A DNA stretch of 34,637 nt from contig CALSUY010000003.1 of the NCBI GenBank assembly GCA_943840565.1, positions 1 to 34,637 on the forward strand, written 5' to 3'. The position numbers and the translations under genes were made by a program. Shown piece after piece: positions 16,087 to 23,188 of the stretch. The stretch comes from an uncultured Candidatus Actinomarinales bacterium. Its GTDB lineage: Bacteria; Actinomycetota; Acidimicrobiia; Actinomarinales; Actinomarinaceae. The notes beneath the pieces are model-generated. The model made no database searches and was not told where the DNA came from. It saw nothing but the letters and a program-made list of their open reading frames with translations. Position 1 is the first letter of the stretch. Every line of letters begins with the position of its first letter.

Positions 16087-16692
16087 GTGATTAGTTCTAC
16101 AGTTTTACTCCCTTTTTTAATAATCCAATTTAGCGTTGCTTTTAGCCCTGGATTAATTATTGCTTTAGTTGTAAATCAATCTGTCCAGAATTCACGACGT
16201 AAGGGTATTGAGGTAGGTATAGGAGCTGCTGTTGGAGCAATAGGAATAACCTTAGTTTCTGCAATAGTTGTAAGTCTTTTAGTTAACACTGTACCTGTCA
16301 TGATTAATATTATTTACTTTATTGGCTCTATCTATATTATTCTTAAGGGCTACCAGACAATTACATCAGATACAGGCACTAAAGAAAAAATAGCTGATAA
16401 TTCAGCTTTTCTATCGGGTTTTCAAGTTAATCTTTTGAATCCTAAGATGTGGGTTTTTTATCTCACTGTGTTACCCATTTACATGTCAGACGAAACAAGT
16501 TATTTTGTCAGCTTAATTTATCTTGGTCTTATAACCCTAGTGATAAATTTCATTGCAGATATTACCTATGCTTTTACTAGTGATTACTTCTTTAAGAACT
16601 CATCTGATAAAACAAAGAGTCTGATAAATAAAGTAAGCGGAATCTCACTTCTACTTATAGGTATCTACCTATTCGTCAGCAAGTTTATCTGA
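16087..16692 (+). CDS. LysE/RhtB family amino-acid exporter
   Basis: A 201-residue membrane protein with six hydrophobic helices. The start is GTG (MISSTVLL). The family signature is clear: FSPGLIIALVVNQSVQNSRRKGIEVGIGAAVGA in two pieces (helix 1, then the conserved Arg/Lys loop), a GSIYIILKGYQ helix 3, and VNLLNPKMWVFYLTVLP in the second half. Members export amino acids or derivatives; substrate unknown. Its 3' end overlaps the convergent SPFH gene by 24 bp. Confidence 0.85.
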   Translation: MISSTVLLPFLIIQFSVAFSPGLIIALVVNQSVQNSRRKGIEVGIGAAVGAIGITLVSAIVVSLLVNTVPVMINIIYFIGSIYIILKGYQTITSDTGTKEKIADNSAFLSGFQVNLLNPKMWVFYLTVLPIYMSDETSYFVSLIYLGLITLVINFIADITYAFTSDYFFKNSSDKTKSLINKVSGISLLLIGIYLFVSKFI

Positions 16693-17610
16693 TTCTTCTT
16701 TATCTTCTTTAAATAACTCAGAGATAGCCCCAATACTTCCCAACGTAGCTGATAATTCAGCTGGTAAGAATATCTTGGTTGCATTGCCATCAGCAATTTT
16801 TTCTAATGATTCAAGATACTTAATTGCAATCAAATCATTTGATGGATTTCCTTTATGGATTGCATTAAAGACTTGTTCGATAGCTTCTGCTTCACCTTCA
16901 GCAACTGCGATTTTTTCATATTTTTGTGCATCCGCAACAGCTTTAAGAGCTTCTGCTTCACCCTGTGCGGACAGTATTTGTGACTGTCTTTGACCTTCAG
17001 CAGTCAAAATTGCTGCTTTTTTCTCACCCTCAGCTTCAGTAACTGCTGCTCTTCTGTCTCTTTCAGCTTTCATGACCTTGTTCATTGCATCTTGAACATC
17101 TTGAGGAGGATCTACTCTTTGAATCTCAACTCTTACAACTCGAGTACCCCACTTATCAGTTGCTTCATCAAGAATAAGTTTTAATTGAGTGTTAATATTT
17201 TCTCTTGATGTCAGTGCTGCATCTAATTCCAAATCACCGACAACATTTCTTAAGTTAGTTTGTGCTAGTTTTGTTGCGGCGGTAATGAAGTCTCCTACGT
17301 TATAAACTAATTTCTTCGGATCTGTTGGTTCGTAATATATGACAGCATCAACTGTGATATTTACGTTATCTTTTGTAATAACTTCTTGTGGAGGTACGTC
17401 AATAACTTGCTCTCTCATGTCAACTATGATGAGACGTTCAACCCAAGGAATAACAATATTTAAACCTGGACTTGCTTCCCTGTTGTATTTTCCGAATCTC
17501 TCTATTAAACCTCTCTCGAAGGGTCTTAGTATTCTGAAAAGTCTGAAAATAACTATACCGACGATAATTACTTGTACGATTGTTGTGATAATATCTACTA
17601 TTTGTTCCAT
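16669..17610 (-). CDS. SPFH/band 7 (stomatin/QmcA-like) membrane protein
   Basis: 313 residues. One N-terminal helix (about 5-24) anchors it; the SPFH domain follows: RGLIERFGKYNREASPGLN, VDMREQVIDVPPQEVITKDN, VDAVIYYE, TNLRNVVGDLELDAALTSRE, and VEIQRVDPP. A long coiled coil rich in Ala/Glu (EGEKKAAILTAEGQRQSQIL and on to 250) is typical for oligomerisation. Family members organise membrane proteins and assist quality control. It lies 34 bp downstream of the respiratory operon's last gene, so a role near the bc-type complex is possible but unproven. Confidence 0.88.
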   Translation of the reverse strand: MEQIVDIITTIVQVIIVGIVIFRLFRILRPFERGLIERFGKYNREASPGLNIVIPWVERLIIVDMREQVIDVPPQEVITKDNVNITVDAVIYYEPTDPKKLVYNVGDFITAATKLAQTNLRNVVGDLELDAALTSRENINTQLKLILDEATDKWGTRVVRVEIQRVDPPQDVQDAMNKVMKAERDRRAAVTEAEGEKKAAILTAEGQRQSQILSAQGEAEALKAVADAQKYEKIAVAEGEAEAIEQVFNAIHKGNPSNDLIAIKYLESLEKIADGNATKIFLPAELSATLGSIGAISELFKEDKEESDKLADE

Positions 17611-17644
17611 GTTTTAATTATACAGAAGAGAGGTTTATAGTTTT

Positions 17645-18013
17645 TTAATCAGTAGTGTTTTCAGCTTCAGTTTTCTCTTGTTCGTACCTATTGAGTGCAA
17701 GGACAAACATTACAAAGAGTATTGTGGAACCAGCGAGAAATGTTAAAGGTAGAATTCTAATTTCGAAAGCATTTAGTCCTTCAATTTCTGCAGGTTTTGG
17801 ACCTCGGGGTGCGTAAAGAACAAAGAGTATTGAATTTATAATACACCAACCGAATGTTCCTGCTCCAACTACTAAAAATCCTAATCTTTTACCAAGGTTG
17901 GTTGCATTGATTAAAAAGGTAGATCCAAAAAATGTTATAAGAGAGCCGATAAACATAATTATTCCAGTGATTGTTAGATTTGCTGAAAGCAAAGATCTCA
18001 TTATGTCACGCAT
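17645..18013 (-). CDS. Small membrane protein at the end of the bc-complex operon
   Basis: 122 residues with three or four hydrophobic helices and an acidic C-terminal tail. The loop VLYAPRGPKPAEI between helices resembles TYAPRGVSTSEI of the 80-residue protein at 11162-11404. The start overlaps the end of the cytochrome c frame by 8 bp, so it is translationally coupled to the complex genes and may be an accessory subunit. No family recognised. Confidence 0.6.
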   Translation of the reverse strand: MRDIMRSLLSANLTITGIIMFIGSLITFFGSTFLINATNLGKRLGFLVVGAGTFGWCIINSILFVLYAPRGPKPAEIEGLNAFEIRILPLTFLAGSTILFVMFVLALNRYEQEKTEAENTTD

Positions 18014-18599
18014 CAGGCTCCATTCCTCTTAAATAGTCTATCACTAATGCAATGTCAGACTCTGGTAATACAGCTCCAAATCCTGGCATCTTACCTCCGC
18101 CAACACCATTAACTCCGTACCCTTTACCATTGACAGAACCATTGATAATAAAATCAATGAGATCATCTCTAGATTTAAATTGTATATTCGCTCTACCAGC
18201 TCTAAGTGCCGGCCCTAATCCGCCAGATCCAATTTTTTTTGTGTACGCTACACCAGCTGAGTAACCTGCAGTGTGGCATCGTGCACAGTAAGCGTTGAAG
18301 AGTCCTACAGCTCTTTTAGCTTCATCGATGTTGCCGCCAAATGTAGATTCAGCGATATCCTCAAATGAAACTTCCCATAGTCTCTGTTCTAAGGCTGTTT
18401 CCAAGAATTTAAGTCCCTCTAAACCTTCGTTCAAGAATTTTTCTTGACCATCTACTAATATCCCGGTGTTGATTAATTGTGAGTTGAGTTGTGATAGATA
18501 ACCCCTAGCGACAGAAGCGTCTTTTCTAGATGGTGTAGATTCTTCTTCTTCTGGGTTCAGGTTTAAAACAGATAAACCTACAATGTCTGCATTGTTGCA
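18006..18599 (-). CDS. Second heme-c domain, out of frame with the preceding cytochrome
   Basis: The frame is open from 18599 to the stop at 18006, yet it contains no ATG, GTG or TTG before the TTG at 18434. The 55 codons upstream of that TTG read as ordinary protein (LNLNPEEEESTPSRKDASV, then ARGYLSQLNSQLINTGILVD), so initiation at 18434 would cut off real sequence. The heme site is CARCH (18276-18290), preceded by VGLFNAY; a probable distal Met lies in GGKMPGFG. I take this as the C-terminal domain of the cytochrome at 18578-19429, displaced by a -1 shift near 18580-18600. One extra A in the local AA would join them as EYSA-NNADIVGL. Whether this is an assembly indel, a mutation or programmed frameshifting is open. 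Confidence 0.7.
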   Translation of the reverse strand, partial: CNNADIVGLSVLNLNPEEEESTPSRKDASVARGYLSQLNSQLINTGILVDGQEKFLNEGLEGLKFLETALEQRLWEVSFEDIAESTFGGNIDEAKRAVGLFNAYCARCHTAGYSAGVAYTKKIGSGGLGPALRAGRANIQFKSRDDLIDFIINGSVNGKGYGVNGVGGGKMPGFGAVLPESDIALVIDYLRGMEPDA

Positions 18600-19429
18600 C
18601 TATATTCTGAAATCTCTACTTCTACCGAGTCATAGAGGCCATCCTCATCCGAATCAATCCCGCTATCTTTTTCAAGTAATGCTGAAATTTTATCAACAGC
18701 TTCTTGTAAGACGGGTAATTTTGCTGGCCCAGCTTTTATTTCTTCGATTAAAAGTTTCTGGTTAATAATTTCGTTTTCTACTTGAAGTGCTGAGTTCTCA
18801 AGTCTGAGTAAAGAAGAGTTGATACTTGATTCAATAGTTCCTAATTCAAAGGACTGCTCTACTTGAAATGAGTGTAGGTAGTCAATCAAATCTTCAAGCT
18901 GTCCATCATTCATTGGACCTCCACCTTCAAGACCCCAAGCAGGCATAGGTGAGTTAGCTCTTCCGTAAATAAGCCAGTATTTAACTTCCGAGTCATCGTA
19001 TCTATAGAAAACATTATTTATTGCAGGTGCTGCCCACGTTACCTTCACACCACTACGTTTTTCTACGTAGGAAGCAGCTCCACCGCCACCATCTACACCA
19101 TGACAATTACCACAGCCAAATTCTTCGTATAAATGATGTCCTCTTTCTACGGAGACATCTTCAAACTCTTCAACGAAACTCTCTTGTCGGGAGTCTTCAC
19201 CAAGATAATAAAGTGGAATCATAATTGTTAAAAGGGAAGCAATAAGTACAGCCCATGACAATGACTTATCAAGGTGTTTGGTTTCCAATTCATCATCAGA
19301 TTTATATTTTGTAAGGTTTGCAGGTAGCTCTTCATTCTTTCCTGAACCTCTAAACCCAACAGCAGCAAAGTATGCCAAAGCACCAACAATAGCTAATGAA
19401 AGAAGGGTTATGAAAATAGAACTATTCAT
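18578..19429 (-). CDS. Membrane-anchored cytochrome c of the bc-type complex, N-terminal part
   Basis: 283 residues. Two N-terminal helices (about 5-25 and 57-77), then a cytochrome c domain with heme site CGNCH (Cys106, Cys109, His110) and probable distal Met162 in NSPMPAWG. A coiled-coil-like segment (about 195-250) follows, then an EF-hand-like loop DSDEDG (259-264). The frame ends abruptly at TMQTL in the middle of what looks like a calcium-loop linker, and the next frame continues with another heme domain, so the intact protein was probably diheme, about 480 residues. It should accept electrons from the Rieske protein on the outer face. Start ATG overlaps the Rieske stop by 1 bp (TAATG). 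Confidence 0.82.
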   Translation of the reverse strand: MNSSIFITLLSLAIVGALAYFAAVGFRGSGKNEELPANLTKYKSDDELETKHLDKSLSWAVLIASLLTIMIPLYYLGEDSRQESFVEEFEDVSVERGHHLYEEFGCGNCHGVDGGGGAASYVEKRSGVKVTWAAPAINNVFYRYDDSEVKYWLIYGRANSPMPAWGLEGGGPMNDGQLEDLIDYLHSFQVEQSFELGTIESSINSSLLRLENSALQVENEIINQKLLIEEIKAGPAKLPVLQEAVDKISALLEKDSGIDSDEDGLYDSVEVEISEYSATMQTL

Positions 19430-20322
19430 TAAGACTCTTCAGTTGGAGCTAAAGCGATACATGATAAACCTTGAGGATATTTTACAGAAAGTCCTGGAGC
19501 TCTAGGGGACTCAATAATTGTACCTGTGTCAATAATAAGCTTTCCTGCTGATGACACATTTACTACGAATCTATCTAAATTTCTAGGTGCTGGTCCTGCG
19601 TAATACTCCCCAACCATATTGTATTTTGAACCATGACATGGACATTCGAAACCTTGAGATGAGTTACACCATGGAACCCTGCAACCAAGATGGACACACC
19701 TTTGGTAAACGGCAACTAATCCATCAGCAATTGTTGATCCGTCAGTAAATTGTGAATCTCCTGCGGTACTCTCGCTAAATGGTAAAACATATGCTCGTGC
19801 CTCTGGAATGAAAGCAGGTATGACAGAACCATCTGCTTGTATAATTTGATTTTTCAGGTCTTCAATTTTCCCAGCATCAACCTTGGAACCGAAACCACCT
19901 GATACTTTTGGCCACAGAAACCCAAGCCATGCCAGCGCTTGAATTCCCATAAAAGCTCCAAACGTGCCTCCAAGTGCTTTTCCTAAAAATTGTTTTCTTG
20001 TGATGTATCTCTCTTCTTCAGAGATTTCTTCGTAAACTACTTTTTCTTCAATTTTAATTGAGCCGTCAGTCTCTTCTATAACTTCTTCAGTTTCATCTTC
20101 TGTAACTTCTTCGACATTTACTTCTTCAACTGATTTTGGTTTTGAGGGCGCAAAAAAACTTGTCTTTTCTTTACTCTTTTCAGCTTTTACAGCTCGTTTG
20201 TCTAAGTTTTTCTTCCAATCAATGTTTCCAGGTCCTCTACCGCTAACAATTGCGACAATTCCTACAACACCTAATAAACCTATTGCCCCAATGGCAATAA
20301 AAGATAGCTCAACTATGCTCAT
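19429..20322 (-). CDS. Rieske [2Fe-2S] protein of the bc-type complex
   Basis: About 297 residues from the ATG at 20322, which overlaps the preceding stop as ATGA; an in-frame TTG at 20337 is the alternative. An N-terminal helix (SIVELSFIAIGAIGLLGVVG) is followed by a long acidic cytoplasmic linker (many Glu/Val repeats, about 60-105), a second helix near GGTFGAFMGIQALAWLGF, and the Rieske fold. Cluster ligands are in CVHLGC and CPCHGSKYN, with the two further Cys able to form the usual disulfide. It carries electrons from quinol to cytochrome c. The two-helix architecture resembles actinobacterial QcrA, although the rest of the complex is b6f-like. Confidence 0.93.
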   Translation of the reverse strand: MSIVELSFIAIGAIGLLGVVGIVAIVSGRGPGNIDWKKNLDKRAVKAEKSKEKTSFFAPSKPKSVEEVNVEEVTEDETEEVIEETDGSIKIEEKVVYEEISEEERYITRKQFLGKALGGTFGAFMGIQALAWLGFLWPKVSGGFGSKVDAGKIEDLKNQIIQADGSVIPAFIPEARAYVLPFSESTAGDSQFTDGSTIADGLVAVYQRCVHLGCRVPWCNSSQGFECPCHGSKYNMVGEYYAGPAPRNLDRFVVNVSSAGKLIIDTGTIIESPRAPGLSVKYPQGLSCIALAPTEES

Positions 20323-21203
20323 TCGAAATATATCCAATCTAATAAGTCATCAAACCATATGCCGTCAATCCATGGATATGTCCAGTTCCAACCAGGTCCT
20401 CTAAACAACACTCCAATTATCGTAAGTGTTCCAGCTCCAGCTAGGAAAAAAGTATACATCATGATTGCGTATTTTCTCTTTGACGGATTGTTCTCCTTGT
20501 TTCTATCTATATATGGAATAGCTGCAAAACCAATTAAGCCAATAACAAGTGGAATCATAACTCCAGCAATCTGCGGATCCCAATAAGACAAAGCCTCCTG
20601 TAAGCCAAGAAAGTACCAAGGAGCTTTTGCTGGGTTAGGAGTAATATTTGGATTTGCCTCTTCTAGAAGTGGTGCCTGCAGTATTGCACTCAATAAAATT
20701 AAAAATGCCATCATTGCCATTAATGAAATAAACTCTGGAAGCATGAGGTGTGGCCAAGTGTTAACTTTATCAACTGGCTCAGATGCCGCTTTTTGAATTG
20801 GTTTTGCCTTAACGACAGTTAATAGTCTTTGTGTTACTTTAACTTCTGGAGCAAAATCTACTTCTTCTGGCGTATCTGCTTTTGCAGGAGCAGGTGTTGC
20901 TGCTTTTGCAGGAGCAGGTGCTTCAGCTTTTGCAGGTGCTTCTTCAACTTTAGGTGTTTCTACAGGAGCAGGTGCTTCAGCTTTTGCAGGTGCTTCTTCA
21001 ACTTTAGGTGTTTCTACAGGAGCAGGTGCTTCAGCTTTAACTGGTGTAGGTAAGTCTACTTCAATGACTTCTGGTTCATCATCGACAACAGTCGGTGCGG
21101 ATTCACCTTTCATTTCAGCAAGAGCTTGCTCAACAGTAATCCCTAAAGCTTTAGCTCTAGCTTCTGCGGATCTTAAAAGTAAGTGTTCTGGGATATCAAC
21201 CAT
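20319..21203 (-). CDS. Cytochrome b C-terminal (subunit IV-like) protein with N-terminal tag and repeat linker
   Basis: 294 residues. The last 145 form the subunit IV part: HLMLPEFISLMAMMAFLILL, the quinol-site region NPAKAPWYFLGLQEALSYWD, and two more helices. Before this lies an unusual extension: residues 4-34 (PEHLLLRSAEARAKALGITV, then EQALAEMKGE) match the N-termini of the two cytochromes c at 24585 and 25610, and residues 56-109 are tandem Ala/Pro/Glu repeats. Since subunit IV N-termini face the cytoplasm in b6f, the tag should be cytoplasmic. It sits between cytochrome b (13 bp gap) and the Rieske gene. Confidence 0.9.
   Translation of the reverse strand: MVDIPEHLLLRSAEARAKALGITVEQALAEMKGESAPTVVDDEPEVIEVDLPTPVKAEAPAPVETPKVEEAPAKAEAPAPVETPKVEEAPAKAEAPAPAKAATPAPAKADTPEEVDFAPEVKVTQRLLTVVKAKPIQKAASEPVDKVNTWPHLMLPEFISLMAMMAFLILLSAILQAPLLEEANPNITPNPAKAPWYFLGLQEALSYWDPQIAGVMIPLVIGLIGFAAIPYIDRNKENNPSKRKYAIMMYTFFLAGAGTLTIIGVLFRGPGWNWTYPWIDGIWFDDLLDWIYFE
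20877..21038 (-). repeat. 54-bp coding tandem repeat (18-residue unit) in the subunit IV linker
   Basis: Two identical 18-residue units KAEAPAPVETPKVEEAPA (residues 56-73 and 74-91) and a third degraded unit (92-109, KAEAPAPAKAATPAPAKA). The DNA units are also nearly identical, which indicates recent slippage or unequal exchange. The composition suggests an extended flexible linker like those between E2 domains of acyltransferases. Confidence 0.85.
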
Positions 21204-21216
21204 GTTTTACAATTCT

Positions 21217-21990
21217 CTAGAGCGGTCCAGAGATACCTCCATCTTTTCTAACTCTCCAAAAGTGAATTGCCATAAAGATAACAATGATGAATGGGAAGAA
21301 TAGAACGTGCAATACATAGAATCTGAGCAATGTAGCTGTTGTTGCTTCTAAGCCAGCAAATAACCCAAACTTAATTTGTGCACCAAACACCGGCGTGTAA
21401 CTTGCCATGTTGCCACCAACAGTAACAGCCCAAATAGCCAGCTGATCCCAAGGGAGAAGGTAACCAGTAAAAGAAAGAAATAATGTTAAAAATAACAAAA
21501 TAACGCCTATGACCCAGTTAAATTCTCTAGGTGCTTTATATGCTCCATGATAAAAAACTCGTGACATATGAAGAAAAACTACTAGAACCATAAGGTGTGC
21601 TCCCCACCTATGCATATTCCTTACTAAGGAACCAAATGCTACGCTCGTCTGTAGGGCCTGAATATCTGCATAGGCCATCTCTGTTGGTCGAAAGTAAAAC
21701 ATCAACCAAATACCAGTAATAGTCAAAACGATAAATAGAAAGAAACTCATTCCTCCCAGGCAAAGTGTGTATGACAAACGCACACCATGTCGTTTCACTT
21801 TTACAGGGTGTAAGTGATAGAGAACGTTGTTCATCACTACATATGATCTGTTTCTCGGGCTGTCAGAATAACCTTTTCTAAAAGGTGAGCCTGGACGAAA
21901 AATACTTGTCGCAAACTTGCTTGCTCTAGCAGCATCTCCGGAACCGGCCGATACTTTTTTGAATCTCTCTTTAAGGGTTAATTTTGCCAT
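21217..21990 (-). CDS. Cytochrome b6-type subunit of a quinol:cytochrome c oxidoreductase
   Basis: 257 residues, the N-terminal four-helix part of cytochrome b as a separate chain. Heme ligands are His127/His141 ([15 protein letters not shown]) and His228/His243. The second pair is 15 residues apart as in b6, not 14 as in mitochondrial-type b. YTLCLGGMS aligns with b6 YCLGGIT, placing Cys77 at the cysteine that holds heme cn/ci. [24 protein letters not shown] and the C-terminal GGISGPL are also b6-like. The first about 60 residues are a basic extension. It follows the ferredoxin gene by 9 bp and precedes the subunit IV gene. Confidence 0.93.
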   Translation of the reverse strand: MAKLTLKERFKKVSAGSGDAARASKFATSIFRPGSPFRKGYSDSPRNRSYVVMNNVLYHLHPVKVKRHGVRLSYTLCLGGMSFFLFIVLTITGIWLMFYFRPTEMAYADIQALQTSVAFGSLVRNMHRWGAHLMVLVVFLHMSRVFYHGAYKAPREFNWVIGVILLFLTLFLSFTGYLLPWDQLAIWAVTVGGNMASYTPVFGAQIKFGLFAGLEATTATLLRFYVLHVLFFPFIIVIFMAIHFWRVRKDGGISGPL

Positions 21991-21999
21991 TATATTATT

Positions 22000-22449
22000 T
22001 TATAACCTTCCATATATATACCCGTGTCTGTCAGTTCTTTCCCCTGAGTCTTCATCCCAAGGTGCTGTATACAAACCATTCTCAACAGCTGCATCAGCTA
22101 AAGATCCAGCAAATTTACCTAATGAAATTACTCCAGTAGGACACCTGTCAACACAAAGCGCACATCTAGTACAAGCGTCTTCGTCAACGACGAAAAAGCC
22201 AGGAGCTTCTTCTGCATTGGGAGACTCTACATTTACAGAGTCATCGATGGCATCAACAGATAGATAGTGGATACATTTCCACGGACAAATATCTACACAA
22301 CCCTCACAAAGAATACATTCTGCTTCGTCGATATGAAGAAATTGTTTCGGACGAACTCTAGATGATACTTTCTGTGCATCAACCATTGCAAGATTGTATT
22401 TTTTTTCAAACTCTGGCATTTCTATTAGTACTTCAGATTTTTTAGCCAT
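22000..22449 (-). CDS. 2[4Fe-4S] ferredoxin-type protein of the bc-type operon
   Basis: 149 residues, soluble. Two cluster motifs: CILCEGCVDICPWKC (47-61) and CTRCALCVDRCP (about 91-102). The first has an extra Cys after PW, the second is canonical. Flanking N- and C-terminal parts (45-50 residues each) are unique. Located as second gene of the operon, overlapping the preceding gene by 8 bp, so it may bring electrons to, or take them from, the cytoplasmic face of cytochrome b, near the heme ci site. Function inferred only from position. Confidence 0.85.
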   Translation of the reverse strand: MAKKSEVLIEMPEFEKKYNLAMVDAQKVSSRVRPKQFLHIDEAECILCEGCVDICPWKCIHYLSVDAIDDSVNVESPNAEEAPGFFVVDEDACTRCALCVDRCPTGVISLGKFAGSLADAAVENGLYTAPWDEDSGERTDRHGYIYGRL

Positions 22450-23035
22450 CTGTACCTGTTTTCACAACTTTTTTGCCATAGTCAGAAATTTTAACTTTGC
22501 CTTTTTCTTTCATGTTATTGATATCTTGAACCATGTACCCAAGCACAAAGACAGCGATTAATGCACCCTGTGATATTCCTAATTGGATAACATCTTTTAA
22601 AGCTCCAAAGCTCATAGAGACTTCATTACCAAGAAATAACATTGGTGGAAATTTAATAAACTCTCTTTGGTTAGTCCACTCTAATGGACCTTGTGCTAGG
22701 TTGAGCCACTCTGATGGAAGGACTCCAAAAATTAATGTAAGTTGAAGCCAGCTTAAAAAAGAAAAATATGCTGCCTTACTCCAGGTAAGTGGTTTATCGC
22801 TCCACGCCATAAGAACCAGCCCAATAAGAATTAATTGACTGCCACTAAAGGCAACAAACTGACCGATGGTCTGTGGAAGCCAACCTCGTGGAATCCAGTT
22901 GAAGTAATCTACAATTTCACCTTGAGGAAAACCTGCATAATGAGCAACTATAACTCCACCCGTCAAGCTACCTAAGCCAGCAAAGAAAGTTGGTAAACCA
23001 AGTTTTACTCGGTTTCTATATACAAAATTTATCAA
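22442..23035 (-). CDS. Membrane protein, first gene of the bc-type operon
   Basis: 197 residues, starting at TTG (23033-23035) with AAGGA 7 nt upstream; an in-frame stop just before fixes the start. About four hydrophobic helices: PTFFAGLGSLTGGVIVAHYA, FVAFSGSQLILIGLVLMAW, a central FSFLSWLQLTLIFGVLP, and QGALIAVFVLGYMVQDI. The tail is basic. I recognise no family. Its tight coupling to the ferredoxin and cytochrome b genes makes an additional membrane subunit of the complex likely. Confidence 0.7.
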   Translation of the reverse strand: MINFVYRNRVKLGLPTFFAGLGSLTGGVIVAHYAGFPQGEIVDYFNWIPRGWLPQTIGQFVAFSGSQLILIGLVLMAWSDKPLTWSKAAYFSFLSWLQLTLIFGVLPSEWLNLAQGPLEWTNQREFIKFPPMLFLGNEVSMSFGALKDVIQLGISQGALIAVFVLGYMVQDINNMKEKGKVKISDYGKKVVKTGTDG

Positions 23036-23188
23036 CGCAGTTCCTTAATGTTTACATTCTATTTTATCGCAAAACCATGCAATATTATAAATTGAATGAA
23101 TAAGTTTTTTTATTAATTTATTAAGTTTTTTCTCTGTATTTATTATGTTTACTACTAAAGTTTGTTTGAGTAATTAGTATAGAAATTG
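23036..23188. promoter_or_regulatory. Divergent promoter region between the two respiratory operons
   Basis: About 150 bp, very AT rich. On the plus strand TAGTAT (23175-23180) lies 8 bp before the ATG at 23189, implying a leaderless transcript. On the minus strand TATAAT (23084-23089) and TAAAAT (about 23062-23067) are possible -10 boxes for the bc operon, whose first gene has a Shine-Dalgarno sequence. Because both operons share this region they may be co-regulated. No clear operator seen. Confidence 0.45.

Noticed and set aside
18006-18434. Independent 142-residue cytochrome c starting at TTG 18434
   Set aside because: The frame continues upstream with protein-like sequence up to the end of the preceding cytochrome, so a frameshifted diheme protein explains it better.
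20877-21038. CRISPR array
   Set aside because: The repeats are in-frame coding units without unique spacers; no other array-like repeat was seen.
20829-21053. A 74-residue plus-strand frame rich in Cys, Phe and Arg repeats
   Set aside because: It is the antisense of the Ala/Pro/Glu repeats of the subunit IV linker; the low-complexity pattern follows from the coding strand.
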